NCBI RefSeq assembly: GCF_011075055.1
Contig: NC_058137.1
Location: forward strand, 10,463,463 to 10,527,462
Length of the DNA stretch: 64,000 nt
Origin: Mangifera indica
Taxonomy: Eukaryota; Streptophyta; Magnoliopsida; Sapindales; Anacardiaceae
Direction of reading: 5' to 3'
Shown here: in pieces, positions 48,092-58,342 of the stretch
How the letters are laid out: every line of letters begins with the position of its first letter
Position numbering within the stretch: position 1 is the first letter of the stretch
Position numbers and translations under genes: made by a program
The notes under the pieces: generated by a model
Told to the model about the DNA's origin: nothing
Database searches by the model: none
The model's input: only the letters and a program-made list of their open reading frames with translations

Positions 48092-48853
48092 GTGAGGTGA
48101 TTCTGGGGTTATTTTTTATTTTTCTTGTTATTTCATAACTGGTCTACTTTGTCTATTAAATTCTTTTATCAGTGCTAGATGGTGCCCCCTTTGTTTTGAT
48201 CTTTCTGGTGACACAACTTGGGTTGATTTGAAATTTTGGAACTCTAAAATGCAGTGTGAATGCTATTATGGTAAAGCAGTTACGATGAACACATTGATAA
48301 TGATTACACACCTTGTGATGAAGCATAATAAATTTTCAACAAAAAGATAAATATAGCTTATACAGGGAATAGATTTTAGTGGATTGCATTTATGTTTGAC
48401 AAATTAGATCAAAATGATTTTCAATTCTGTATCACATTGCTGATGTCAAAGTCTTGTAGATAATTTCTGAACATCTAAGGAGGTGTGTGTGACTTGCTTT
48501 TGGTTTTTTTTTTTTTTTTGGTTTACTATGTTTGAGTGATGATAATGACGCCGACTATTTGTATTATTTGCTTAAGTAACGCTACATTTCTGGACTTGAA
48601 CTTAATGGGATGATTTGTTGCTTGTGATTTGGTTGGTTTGCGTCTCGTTTGGTGAAACTAGTTACATGGTGATATGTATGATGTGTTGCTGCTGTCAAGT
48701 TCTGCATATCTTGACTTGGACATTATCTTGGAATAATTATTATTTATTTATTTATTTTATACCAGTTAACCTGACATGTGGGTTGTTCCACAGGTAGCAG
48801 TTTGTTTTTCTAATTGTTGTATAAGATCTCAAAGAATTTCTTTCCAATTATAG
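48092..48853 (+). other. RKP intron between exons A and B
   Basis: T-rich plant intron with GTGAGG donor and ATTATAG acceptor. No embedded element recognised. Confidence 0.7.
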
Positions 48854-49004
48854 GCATCATATTACATGTCTCACCAATCACAGTCAATATCTCTCGTGGA
48901 AGAAACTGATAAACAAATAAGAGAACGGGCTTGCGGTCAGCAACTGAAGCATATGAAGGAGGCTCGTAATAACTACCGTATGATTGCGTCAGGCATTGTA
49001 CCTG
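48854..49004 (+). pseudogene. RKP: RKP exon B with frame-breaking change
   Basis: Starts after TTATAG with ASYYMSHQSQSISLVEETDK and reads to EARNNYR. The conserved continuation DCVRHCTW is present only in another frame (48,981-49,004 plus the first base of the next exon). Five bases stand where recalled homologues need about fifteen, consistent with a 10-nt deletion. Donor CTG|GTAAGA. Confidence 0.8.
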
Positions 49005-50098
49005 GTAAGACGACCATGCAAGAACTTGTTAGATTATAGTGGACTTTGTGCTTCTCTGAGTCTGTCTATTATCAAGCATTATTTCTATGCCTCACCTTAT
49101 CCCTTCTTTTTGCTGAACTTGAGGAAACGACACTAATCCATATATCTTCATGTTAACATGAAGTCTGTATTCCTGAGAGATGGAATCTGTTTCTTCAACT
49201 ATAATCTATGACAATTCAATCTGATGGATACCAGGGGTGATAATTTGATATAAGTTCTCCGAGAACAAATGAAAAATTATCCTGAAGGAAGTTTCTAAGA
49301 TCTGAATTTTTGCTTGAATTTGAGAAGTCTTCTATCCAATTATGGTTTTATATCATAGTTTTAGCTAGTGTTCTAGTTTATTATCATATTTATATTATGT
49401 TTTTAATATGTATTGATGCTTTTTATAGGTGACTTAAGATATTCTATGGTACATATCTGCAAGTTGTTTTAAAAAAATTTTTTATTATGCTTCTGTAATG
49501 CATTGTCTGCTCTTTGTCATGGTATGGTGCCAATATGACTCTTTGAACTGAACTAGCTTCTGTGTATATGTGCTGGCTGAAATGAAGATAATTAGATCTT
49601 GATTAACCTGATTTGTATTTGATACATTATTAATTTGTTAAATTATGTTTTCATCTCTTTGTGTTGGGCGGCACTTCACTTGGATCTGGTCATGAAATCC
49701 AGTTTAGTGAATTTTATTAATGCTGCACAACAACATTTTGTTGCTAATCAATTTATTTCCTGTTTTGGCTATACTCTGTTCTTAGTGCCTGATGACCTAA
49801 TTGTATGCTGTTGACATATGGCAGCTGCTTCCCTAGTTCTCTGGACCAGCTACTGTGTTTTTACTGTTTCCATTGCCATTATTTTAGCATCTATGGTTAA
49901 GCATGTTTTCTGGTCAGTTCTATAATTATGGTGTAACACAGATTGCATTCCATGGTGGCATTCTTGATGTGATGTTCTGTTTGATAGGGTATTCTTGTTA
50001 AACATCTTTGTTCAAAATGGCAATTCCCTGTAATTAGAAAAAAAAAAAATTGTTTGAATAATACTTATCTGCATTCTCAGGTTCTGTATGTCCCTTTC

Positions 50099-50910
50099 TG
50101 TTAGGTACCTGAGAGTGCGTCTGCCGCTCAGAGGTCCTTCTTCTTCAGCAACTACAACTGGGTTCGTCTTCAAGCTAAACCTGCTTTGTGAATGCCACTG
50201 TGCAATGTTTTTTGTTGTAATGTAACAGTAAACAATATGGAAACAGAGCAGTGAATATTCGTTTTAGTTATTTGTATCGTTAAGGAATAAAAGCTGAATA
50301 ATATTAATCCATGATGTTTTGGCGAGTGTACAAAAGCAAATGCCCATCTCTCACAAAACCAAACTGATTTCCCATTGCTAATACAGTCCAGCTATGCTAA
50401 GAACAAGAACACAAAAGACTCAACTCACGTAATCTAAAACAAAATAACATAAAGGACTCAACACATAAACTTGATATTTCTCCAGCTTTCGAGAGGTTGG
50501 ATCTCTCCCTGAGGCCTTCCTCACTATTTTCTCTTTTTCTTCTCCTCCCCTTCTTCTCTCTTTTCCAGCTCTTATTTCACTCTATCTTACTATCACTCCT
50601 CCAATCTTTGCGTGCCAACTCAACATTCAGTATTCTCACAGTTTCCTCCTTCCCCAGCATGTCCCTAACCTTTTGTTGCATGTCTGCTGTCCTTGCTACT
50701 TTTGGAGGACTGCCCTCAGGTTCTCCCAAGGGTTGCTCACTAATATGATCAGCACCATTATCCTCTGCCTCAGGTCTGCTGCCATCCGTTTCCATAACTT
50801 GCTTTTCAGGATTATTAACACTGATGTTTTTTTCCAGCTTTCCGTTTTGCACCCTCAAGTTGGTCTTTCTTCCTCCATTCTTCCTTTTTACATAAACCCG
50901 GGCTCTAACA
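50099..50910 (-). repeat. 3' LTR of the gypsy element (minus strand)
   Basis: Plus-strand ends TGTTAGGTACC and CTCTAACA. About 330 bp of it (50,577-50,910) is coding: the gag-pol frame ends inside the LTR. Confidence 0.93.
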
Positions 50911-53900
50911 TTACCCCTCCCATCCAAAGGCACTTTGTCCTCAAGTTGCAAACATGGAAAAGCCTGAACCAAATTTTTGTATAATTCCCAAGAGTTTTCA
51001 TGGTCTTGCAGTCCACACCACTTAATAAGCAATTCCAGGTCTCCGTGCTGTGAGTAACGGAAATCTAAGACCTCCTCAGGCTGTGCTGCCAGTTCTCCCT
51101 CTTCATTTAAACAATCAGGTAGAGGTAGGATGGTCACTGAAGGACCCACCAGTTTTTTTAGTTGAGAAACGTGGAAGACAAGGTGAATTCTTGCTGTTGC
51201 AGGAAGTTTCAGCTTGTATGCCACTTGACCAATTTTTTTCTCTATTTCGAAAGGCCCGTAAAAACGGGGACTCAGCTTTTCGTTCAGTCTCGAAGCCAGG
51301 GACCGTAGTCGATATGGTTGCAGCTTCAGAAAAACTTGTTCCCCCACTGCTAGTTCAACTTCACGCCTACCACGATCCGCCATCAATTTCATCCTCTGCT
51401 GAGCGGTTTGGAGATTTGTCTTCAATCTGTCCAGAATTTCATTTCTTCGTTTTATCATTACGTCCACCTCCTCAACCTTAGATGATTCTTCCACGAACCT
51501 TAGAAGCGGCAGTGGTTCGCGACCGTATACCGCCTTGAATGGTGTCATGCCCGTCGAACAATTAAAGGTAGTGTTGAACCAATATTCCGCCCACGACAAC
51601 CAATTAGGCCAAGTTCGCTGCTGCTCATGGCAGAAACACCTGAGATACGTTTCCAGGCTTCGATTTACAACCTCGGTTTGTCCATCAGTTTGCGGGTGGT
51701 ACGCTGAGCTGAATTGAAGCGTCATCCTGGAGATTCTGAACAGTTCAGACCAGAAATTACTTATGAAGATGTTGTCCCTATCGGATATAATTGTCCTTGG
51801 AAAGCCATGGAGTTTAACAATTTCACTAACGAAAACCCTTACGATGTCCCTTGCTGTATAAGGACGACGAATAGCTATAAAATGTCCGTACTTTGATAGG
51901 CGATCCACTACCACCATTATAGTGTCAAACCCTCTTACTTTCGGTAATCCGACAATAAAATCCATTGACAAATCCTCCCAGATTTTGGAAGGGATGGGGA
52001 GAGGCTGTAAAAGACCTGCAGACGCCGTTGTTTCGTATTTAACTCGCTGACATACTTCACATTCCGCCACGAATTTTCTCACGTCATTTTTCATTCCCTC
52101 CCAGTAGAAAATTGAAGAAATCTTCTTATAGGTGCGAAAGAAGCCAGAGTGACCACCCATGGGAGAAGAGTGAAACTCAGCCAAGAATAACTGCACTAAC
52201 CTGGAGCTCTTCGGTATTACCACATGTCCCCTATATAGCAAGCTTCCTTTCTTCAATTCATACCCAACATGAACACTTGATTCAGTGAGCAGATCATACA
52301 TAACCTGTCTGAGCTTTTCATCCTTCATAACTTTTTCTTGTATTTTGTCTACCCCAACGGGAACAGCAAAATGGAGAGCCCTCAATTCCTTGCCTTCGAT
52401 TGGTTTTCGGGAAAGGGCATCTGCTGCCTTATTTTCGTAACCCGGTCTATATACTATATCGAAGTCAAACCCCAACATTTTCACTAACCATTTTTGCTGT
52501 TCGTGACTAACTACTTTCTGCTCTGTCAAGAACCTGAGGTTGCGCTGATCAGTCCGCACTTGGAAGTGGCGTCCCAACAAGTAATGTCGCCATTTTTGTA
52601 GTGCCAAAACGATAGCCATAAGCTCCCTTTCGTAGACTGATTTCTCTATATTTCTGGGTGATAACGCCTTGCTTAGATAGGCAATAGGTCTTCCGGCTTG
52701 CATGAGGACCGCTCCCAACCCTGAACTCGAAGCGTCAGTCTCCACAACGAATTCCTTTGAGAAGTCGGGCAGTGCCAGCACTAGGAGAGTCACCATTGCT
52801 TGCTTCAATGCTTCAAACGCCCTGTGCGCTTCTTCATTCCACCTGAAGGAATTCTTTTTTAACAGATTGGTCAGTGGCCCTACAATTCTCCTGTAGCCAT
52901 GCACGAACCTCCGATAGTATCCAGTGAGCCCCAAGAAACCTCTCAGATCACGCAAGTCTCTAGGTGTAGGCCAATTTTGCATATCTTTAATCTTCCGAGG
53001 GTCCGCTTCGACGCCATTTCTTGATATAATATGCCCCAGGTAGTCTATCTTCTCCCTTCCGAATTGACATTTTTTTCTGTTGACTACGAGACCGTGATTT
53101 CTTAACAACTCCAGCACTGTCTGTAGATGTCGTATGTGATCTTCGAATCCCTTACTGTAGACTAAGATGTCGTCAAAAAATACTAGCACAAATTTTCTTA
53201 GGAATGGGCGAAATATGTCATTCATTAAACTCTGAAATGTTGTTGGGGCGTTCGACAATCCGAACGACATGACCAAAAATTCGTAGTGGCCGTCATGCGT
53301 CCGAAAAGCAGTCTTCTCCGCATCGGATTCCTTAACTCTGATCTGATGATATCCCGAACGAAGATCCAGCTTACTGAAGACTCCAGCCCCCTCTAGTTCA
53401 TCGAGTAGTTCGTCTATTGCGGGAATCGGAAACTTATCAGGTATTGTTACCCGATTCAAAGCCCTGTAGTCGACACAAAACCTCCAACTCCCATTTTTTT
53501 TTCTCACCAACAAAACTGGGCTCGAATACGGACTCACGCTGGATCGAATTATTCTAGTAGCGAGCATTTCTTCGACAATTCTCTCCACTTCATTTTTTTG
53601 AAAATGTGGGTAGCGGTACGACCTCAAATTAGGAGGTTGTGCCCCTTCAATGAGTCGTATAGCGTGGTCCTTTTCTCTTTTTGGAGGTAAGCCGTGTGGC
53701 TCTGTGAATAGGTCTTCGAATTCCCTCAGCAACGGGATTAGTTCAGTTGGGACAATTTCCTCATTCGTCTCATTTATCTCCCCCTTTCCAGTAGTTCTCA
53801 AGCATAACCCCTCATTCCCCTGTGCAATTAGCTTTAGCAGTGCCCCCATTGAAGACTCCAATCGGGATAATGAAACATCCCCCCTCAGTTCTACCTTTTG

Positions 53901-54473
53901 TCCACACCAGTTGAATCGCATTGTTTGTGTCCCCCAGTTTGTTTTCACATCTTCGAGTTGTCTCAACCAGTCGACGCCAAGAATTACATCAACTCCCCCC
54001 AATCTGAAAGGAAGAAAGTCCTGAGTTATCTTTATCCCTTGCACCGTTAATTCAACCTCGCTACATTTACCCACCCCCGTGACCTTTCGACTGTCCCCTA
54101 ATACCACGGCGAACGTGGCTGGTTGGATTGGAATCTGTAGCTCGTCAATTAGGCGGTCTGAAATAAAATTGTGAGTCGCACCGCTATCCAGTAGAATCAG
54201 CACCTGTTTTCCCCCAATATCTTCGGTGAATTTCATAGTCTTCTGTGAGTCTAATCCTACCACCGAACTTGAATTAAAGGTTGCCTCTAGCTTCTTCGCT
54301 TCCGCTTCGACTTCCATTTCTTCCTCCTCCTCCTCCTCGGCTGCGTTTTCCTCGCAGGCAATCATTATTCGTAGTTGTCTGTACCGACACCGGTGTCCAG
54401 GCGTGTACTTCTCGTCGCATCGAAAACACAGGCCTCTTTCGATTTTGGAACGATACTCCTCGTCTGTCAGTCT
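50577..54473 (-). CDS. gypsy pol: zinc knuckle, protease, RT, RNase H, integrase, chromodomain
   Basis: Continues the gag frame after the TGA. Order: zinc knuckle CFRCDEKYTPGHRC (about 54,382-54,423, upstream of the first Met at 54,365); protease LLDSGATHNFIS; RT with SKLDLRSGYHQI and VFFDDILVYS; RNase H with ETDASSSGLGAVL; integrase zinc domain (HSGFF, ECEVCQRVK) and core with DFIVGLPK, IISDRDNIF and YHPQTDGQTEVVNRSLE; then a chromodomain-like segment LLIKWCGLQDHENSWE, which marks a chromovirus. All catalytic residues that I can see are present. The last 110 or so codons lie within the LTR. Closest group by eye is the Reina type, but this is uncertain. Confidence 0.95.
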   Translation of the reverse strand, partial: RLTDEEYRSKIERGLCFRCDEKYTPGHRCRYRQLRIMIACEENAAEEEEEEEMEVEAEAKKLEATFNSSSVVGLDSQKTMKFTEDIGGKQVLILLDSGATHNFISDRLIDELQIPIQPATFAVVLGDSRKVTGVGKCSEVELTVQGIKITQDFLPFRLGGVDVILGVDWLRQLEDVKTNWGTQTMRFNWCGQKVELRGDVSLSRLESSMGALLKLIAQGNEGLCLRTTGKGEINETNEEIVPTELIPLLREFEDLFTEPHGLPPKREKDHAIRLIEGAQPPNLRSYRYPHFQKNEVERIVEEMLATRIIRSSVSPYSSPVLLVRKKNGSWRFCVDYRALNRVTIPDKFPIPAIDELLDELEGAGVFSKLDLRSGYHQIRVKESDAEKTAFRTHDGHYEFLVMSFGLSNAPTTFQSLMNDIFRPFLRKFVLVFFDDILVYSKGFEDHIRHLQTVLELLRNHGLVVNRKKCQFGREKIDYLGHIISRNGVEADPRKIKDMQNWPTPRDLRDLRGFLGLTGYYRRFVHGYRRIVGPLTNLLKKNSFRWNEEAHRAFEALKQAMVTLLVLALPDFSKEFVVETDASSSGLGAVLMQAGRPIAYLSKALSPRNIEKSVYERELMAIVLALQKWRHYLLGRHFQVRTDQRNLRFLTEQKVVSHEQQKWLVKMLGFDFDIVYRPGYENKAADALSRKPIEGKELRALHFAVPVGVDKIQEKVMKDEKLRQVMYDLLTESSVHVGYELKKGSLLYRGHVVIPKSSRLVQLFLAEFHSSPMGGHSGFFRTYKKISSIFYWEGMKNDVRKFVAECEVCQRVKYETTASAGLLQPLPIPSKIWEDLSMDFIVGLPKVRGFDTIMVVVDRLSKYGHFIAIRRPYTARDIVRVFVSEIVKLHGFPRTIISDRDNIFISNFWSELFRISRMTLQFSSAYHPQTDGQTEVVNRSLETYLRCFCHEQQRTWPNWLSWAEYWFNTTFNCSTGMTPFKAVYGREPLPLLRFVEESSKVEEVDVMIKRRNEILDRLKTNLQTAQQRMKLMADRGRREVELAVGEQVFLKLQPYRLRSLASRLNEKLSPRFYGPFEIEKKIGQVAYKLKLPATARIHLVFHVSQLKKLVGPSVTILPLPDCLNEEGELAAQPEEVLDFRYSQHGDLELLIKWCGLQDHENSWELYKNLVQAFPCLQLEDKVPLDGRGNVRARVYVKRKNGGRKTNLRVQNGKLEKNISVNNPEKQVMETDGSRPEAEDNGADHISEQPLGEPEGSPPKVARTADMQQKVRDMLGKEETVRILNVELARKDWRSDSKIE

Positions 54474-55730
54474 TCAAAAACTACCGTCTCTTCGCTGATT
54501 GGAGGATGATGCGACGGAGGCATTTGGAGCTCTCATTGAAGATGTCACGTTCGTGTATGGGAACGCATTTTCCGATCTGCTATGCCCAAATGGGCGAAGG
54601 TTTAAAGCAGGACGAGTTGGGCCTAGCGTTTGAGCAGGAGCTGAGATAGTTATTGAACGGCTATTCTGCATGTTTGGGACTGAGTTAGGCTGGTTAGTGG
54701 GTCGATAATATGAAAGTTGGGGTGGGCTGCTTGTCTTTGTGGTCTGGTTTGTGTTGTGGGAGGTTGAATTATGGGCCTGGGTCATGTGGGTGTTCGGGTA
54801 GGGTTTTTCGGGTCGGGTTCTAGTCTTGTTCTCAATTAGCATATTTTTTCTCTCGATCTCTTGCGCCCTCTCCATGGTCTCCTCCAGTGTCGCCGGACGG
54901 AACAACCTCACTTCTTCCCTAAGTTTGTCTGGAAGTCCATTCATGAAGATTACTGTCAGGGTGCTTTCAAACAGTTTTTCGACCTCCGCTGATAGTAGCT
55001 CGTACCGGCATCTGTACTCGTGAATGAAGTCCCTTAGACGAATGGCGAACAACTCCTCCTGAGCTGTCCGTTCCTCATCCATCCTGAACCTTTTGAGAGC
55101 TGCGTTTCGGAATTCCTCCCAGCCTGAGAACGGTTGCCTTCTCCTTCTCCATCTAAACCAGTGGAACGCCGCCCCCTCCATGCATACCCCCACAACAGTC
55201 AATCTTTCTCTTTCAGATATTCTGTTGACGTCAAAATAGCGTTCAACCTTCTCCAGCCATTCCAAAGCTTGCTCTCCAGCAAACAACGGTAGATCCAATC
55301 GACGAAATTGTACGTCCCGTCGGTTTCCTCCTTGGCCGTCAGCCCCTTTTTGTCCAACCTCTGACGTTTCTTTTGTTCCGTCCTCTTCCTCCGCCCTAGG
55401 TGGTGGGTCGTGTATAGGGGTTGGTTCCTTCTCTGTTGGCGCTGCATTATCGCGGTCCCTAACTGGTGACGTAGTTGGCCCAGGATCCATCGGCGATTTA
55501 CCCTTGTCGCCACCGTCTTTCCCGATCATCGCCTCCTTGAGGTCCCGAAGGTACCCCTTCATAACTTCCATACTGTTCTCCAATCCTTCCAGCCTCACCT
55601 GAGTGAAGTCCAGTTTTTCCCTTACTTCTTTATCCATACCTTCCAGTCGGCCACCCATTCGTGCCAGTCTCTCGTGAACTTCTGTTACATCCTTCTCAAG
55701 CCCCTCTATCCGACTTTCCATCCTGGTCAT
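54474..55730 (-). CDS. gypsy gag
   Basis: 418 codons. N-terminal coiled coil (MTRMESRIEGLEKDVTEVHE), an acidic/Pro-rich linker, then the gag core at about residues 150-290: DLPLFAGEQALEWLEKVERY, GAAFHWFRW and AVEKLFESTL-like segments. Structural protein that forms the retrotransposon particle. The ATG at 55,730 lies just inside the primer site. The frame stops at TGA (54,474-54,476) but the same frame continues beyond it into a zinc knuckle and pol, so the stop is probably a point mutation (or a recoded codon). Confidence 0.9.
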   Translation of the reverse strand: MTRMESRIEGLEKDVTEVHERLARMGGRLEGMDKEVREKLDFTQVRLEGLENSMEVMKGYLRDLKEAMIGKDGGDKGKSPMDPGPTTSPVRDRDNAAPTEKEPTPIHDPPPRAEEEDGTKETSEVGQKGADGQGGNRRDVQFRRLDLPLFAGEQALEWLEKVERYFDVNRISERERLTVVGVCMEGAAFHWFRWRRRRQPFSGWEEFRNAALKRFRMDEERTAQEELFAIRLRDFIHEYRCRYELLSAEVEKLFESTLTVIFMNGLPDKLREEVRLFRPATLEETMERAQEIERKNMLIENKTRTRPEKPYPNTHMTQAHNSTSHNTNQTTKTSSPPQLSYYRPTNQPNSVPNMQNSRSITISAPAQTLGPTRPALNLRPFGHSRSENAFPYTNVTSSMRAPNASVASSSNQRRDGSF

Positions 55731-55743
55731 GCTCTGATACCAA

Positions 55744-56556
55744 TGTTAGGTACCTGAGAGTGTGTCTGCCACTCAGAGGTCCTTCTTCTTCAGCAACTAC
55801 AACTGGGTTCGTCTTCAAGCTAAACCTGCTTTGTGAATGCCACTGTGCAATGTTTTTTTGTTGTAATGTAACAGTAAACAATATGGAAACAGAGCAGTGA
55901 ATATTCGTTTTAGTTATTTGTATCGTTAAGGAATAAAAGCTGAATAATATTAATCCATGATGTTTTGGCAAGTGTACAAAAGCAAATGCCCATCTCTCAC
56001 AAAACCAAACTGATTTCCCACTGCTAATACAGTCCAGCTATGCTAAGAACAAGAACACAAAAGACTCAACTCACGTAATCTAAAACAAAATAACATAAAG
56101 GACTCAACACATAAACTTGATATTTCTCCAGCTTTCGAGAGGCTGGATCTCTCCCTGAGGCCTTCCTCACTATCTTCTCTTTTTCTTCTCCTCCCCTTCT
56201 TCTCTCTTTTCCAGTTCTTATTTCACTCTATCTTACTGTCACTCCTCCAATCTTTGCGTGCCAACTCAACATTCAGTATTCTCACAGTTTCCTCCTTCCC
56301 CAGCATGTCCCTAACCTTTTGCTGCATGTCTGCTGTCCTTGCTACTTTTGGAGGACTGCCCTCAGGTTCTCCCAAGGGTTGCTCACTAATATGATCAGCA
56401 CCATTATCCTCTGCCTCAGGTCTGCTGCCATCCGTTTCCATAACTTGCTTTTCAGGATTATTAACACTGATGCTTTTTTCCAGCTTTCCGTTTTGCACCC
56501 TCAAGTTGGTCTTTCTTCCTCCATTCTTCCTTTTTACATAAACCCGGGCTCTAACA
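55744..56556 (-). repeat. 5' LTR of the gypsy element (minus strand)
   Basis: Partner of 50,099-50,910. Differences seen are few single bases and one T-run length change (about 55,853-55,860). The 93-codon frame at 56,223-56,504 is the LTR copy of the pol C-terminus, not a separate gene. Confidence 0.93.
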
Positions 56557-56574
56557 CTTTCTCATGATTTTCAG

Positions 56575-56713
56575 GTATCGCATTTCCCTGTTTTCTCGGT
56601 GGAAGCAAAAAGGAATGTATGCAACATGCATGTGGACTGTGCAATTGCTTCTGGTTCTTAGCAAAATGGATTCAGTGTTCATATATATCCCATAATTTTA
56701 CCTTGAAGCTCTG
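56575..56713 (+). pseudogene. RKP: RKP exon C with in-frame stop
   Basis: Begins 18 bp after the gypsy insertion, at TTTTCAG|G. Encodes YRISLFSRWKQKGMYATCMW and VQLLLVLSKMDSVFIYIP, then TAA (56,692-56,694) where homologues have Glu (GAA to TAA), then FYLEAL and donor CTG|GTAAAT. Confidence 0.85.
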
Positions 56714-57056
56714 GTAAATCATCTTTGATACATATGGACTGGTGTATCAATTGACAAAAAAGTATGCTAGAATCGTTTCTTATGAGAATATATATCAGGC
56801 ATGCTTGTTTTTTCACTTATGTTGATGGGTTGGAGCAAGTATATTATTGTTCGTACTCATCATTAGAAATCTTTTACATTTCGTCTTAGGCTCATACAGT
56901 ATGTAACCTTTGTGAGTGGTTGAATTCAAACAGTGTTTCACATTGTTGACCGAATGTTGTATTAGGAAATGTATGCGCTCTGTCTTTTCTGGCATTTTTA
57001 CCCTTTTTATTTATTTTCTGAAATGTTGTAAATTGCTTACTTGATGATCCTTTCAG

Positions 57057-57140
57057 GTTGATTGCTTTCATGTCTTATGAAAGAGTGACCCACCATTTGT
57101 GCCTTCTGCAATATTCATCAAGCAAGGACTTGCTTCATTT
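57057..57140 (+). pseudogene. RKP: RKP exon D with in-frame stop
   Basis: 28 codons after TTTCAG. Reads VDCFHVL, then TGA (57,078-57,080) where homologues have Arg (CGA to TGA), then KSDPPFVPSAIFIKQGLASF and donor TTT|GTACGT. In the usual intron phase. Confidence 0.8.
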
Positions 57141-57527
57141 GTACGTCTCATCTTTTAATCTCTCTGTCGTGTTGTTTTTGTTTATCTGTTGTTTGCTTAA
57201 CAGACATGATAAAAAATATGAACATTTATTTGGTAGTACTCTTACATAATTTCTGGCACTCTTACATAATCTGTTGCCAGAAATTATGTAATGGGTTGTT
57301 TGCAGGGTTGATATTTAGAGAAAAAAGTTTACATGTGCATACATTTATGATTTGTTTTTTTCTTATATAGGTTTTGCACAATTTTTATGTGAAATTTGAG
57401 ATCTACGTTCTTCCGAAACTATGATTACGATATTTATGCATTTTGAATTGGTTTGCAAACTTAGTAACTTCCATTAGATCACTCCTTTTTCTCAGTCTCT
57501 GAGGTCTTTTTTTTTTTAATTGTTTAG

Positions 57528-57809
57528 GTCACTTTCATAGTAACCCACTTCAACGATCCAAGAATATCCAGTGAAGATCTGAGAGATGTTCTTCTTCAAT
57601 CTATATCTGTCCTGGTTCAATATAAAGAATATTTGCCAGCTTTTGAGAACAATGAGGCAGCCACTCTGAGAATGCCAAAGGCATTATTGTCAGCGTTTGA
57701 GAACCGTTCCTGGATTCCTGTAACCAACATTCTTCTGCGGTTTTGCAAAGGTTGTGGCTTTGGTTCTTCTAATCATGGAGAATCATCATCTTCATCAGTT
57801 GTTTTCCAG
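57528..57809 (+). pseudogene. RKP: RKP exon E (intact, 94 codons)
   Basis: After TTTAG; encodes VTFIVTHFNDPRISSEDLRD, then LLQSISVLVQYKEYLPAFEN and SWIPVTNILLRFCKG. Donor CAG|GTGAAT. Fully open. Confidence 0.85.
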
Positions 57810-57902
57810 GTGAATTAATGAATCGATATTATGCTTCTTTTTTATTTTTTTGTCATCCTTGTAGCTTCGGATAATTGATTGTTTTCCCTCTCTAATGTAT
57901 AG

Positions 57903-58034
57903 AAACTACTTCGCGGAGCTTGTATCAACAATGAAATGCTATTCTCAGCATTTCTTAATCGATTATTTAACACTCTCAGCTGGACGATGACTGAATTCTC
58001 GGTTTCTGTTTGAGAAATGCAAGAAAAAAACCAG
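57903..58034 (+). pseudogene. RKP: RKP exon F with in-frame stop
   Basis: 44 codons after GTATAG: KLLRGACINNEMLFSAFLNR, LFNTLSWTMTEFSVSV, then TGA (58,011-58,013) where homologues have Arg (CGA to TGA), then EMQEKNQ and donor CAG|GTACGA. Confidence 0.82.
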
Positions 58035-58142
58035 GTACGAATTGTCTCTTGACTTATGATACTATAAATCATTGGCCTAATTGAAGTAAATGCAAACCAT
58101 GATATATGTTGTCGACGTAGAAGTGCGTATGACTGTTTGCAG

Positions 58143-58342
58143 GTTTCAGACTTTCAGCAAAGGAAATGCTGTGTAATCTTTGATCTCTCATGCACTCTGG
58201 CTAGGGTCTTGGAGTTCTGTACCCATGAGATCCCTCAAGCTTTCCTCTCAGGAACGGATACAAACCTCCGAAGGCTCACTGAGTTGATCGTATTCATTCT
58301 AAACCATATAACTGCAGCTGCTGATGCTGAGTTTTTTGACTT
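58143..58342 (+). pseudogene. RKP: RKP exon G (intact)
   Basis: After TTGCAG: VSDFQQRKCCVIFDLSCTLA, RVLEFCTHEIPQAFLSGTDT, NLRRLTELIVFILNH and so on to FFDL, donor TT|GTACGT (phase 2). Open. Confidence 0.85.

Larger units (their letters stand above)
50099..56556 (-). mobile_element. Young chromodomain Ty3/gypsy retrotransposon in an RKP intron
   Basis: 6458 bp on the minus strand. The two LTRs (50,099-50,910 and 55,744-56,556) are about 812 bp and nearly identical by eye, so the insertion is recent. Flanked by CTTTC at 50,094-50,098 and 56,557-56,561. Primer site TGGTATCAGAGC (minus strand, 55,732-55,743) matches initiator Met tRNA; a polypurine tract (GGGAGGGG, minus) abuts the other LTR near 50,911. 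One long gag-pol frame, interrupted only by a TGA at 54,474-54,476, with a chromodomain-like C-terminus. Looks almost competent to move. Confidence 0.95.

Noticed and set aside
50673..54649. Several plus-strand open frames of 60-143 codons
   Set aside because: All are antisense shadows of the long gypsy gag-pol frame; no recognisable domain.
56223..56504. 93-codon open frame on the minus strand
   Set aside because: It is the LTR copy of the pol C-terminus, without its own start context; not a separate gene.
48854..56713. Idea that a microexon restores the RKP frame in the long intron
   Set aside because: The conserved DCVRHCTW codons are already present at the exon end in the wrong frame and join properly to the next exon, so a missing microexon is not needed; a small deletion explains it better.
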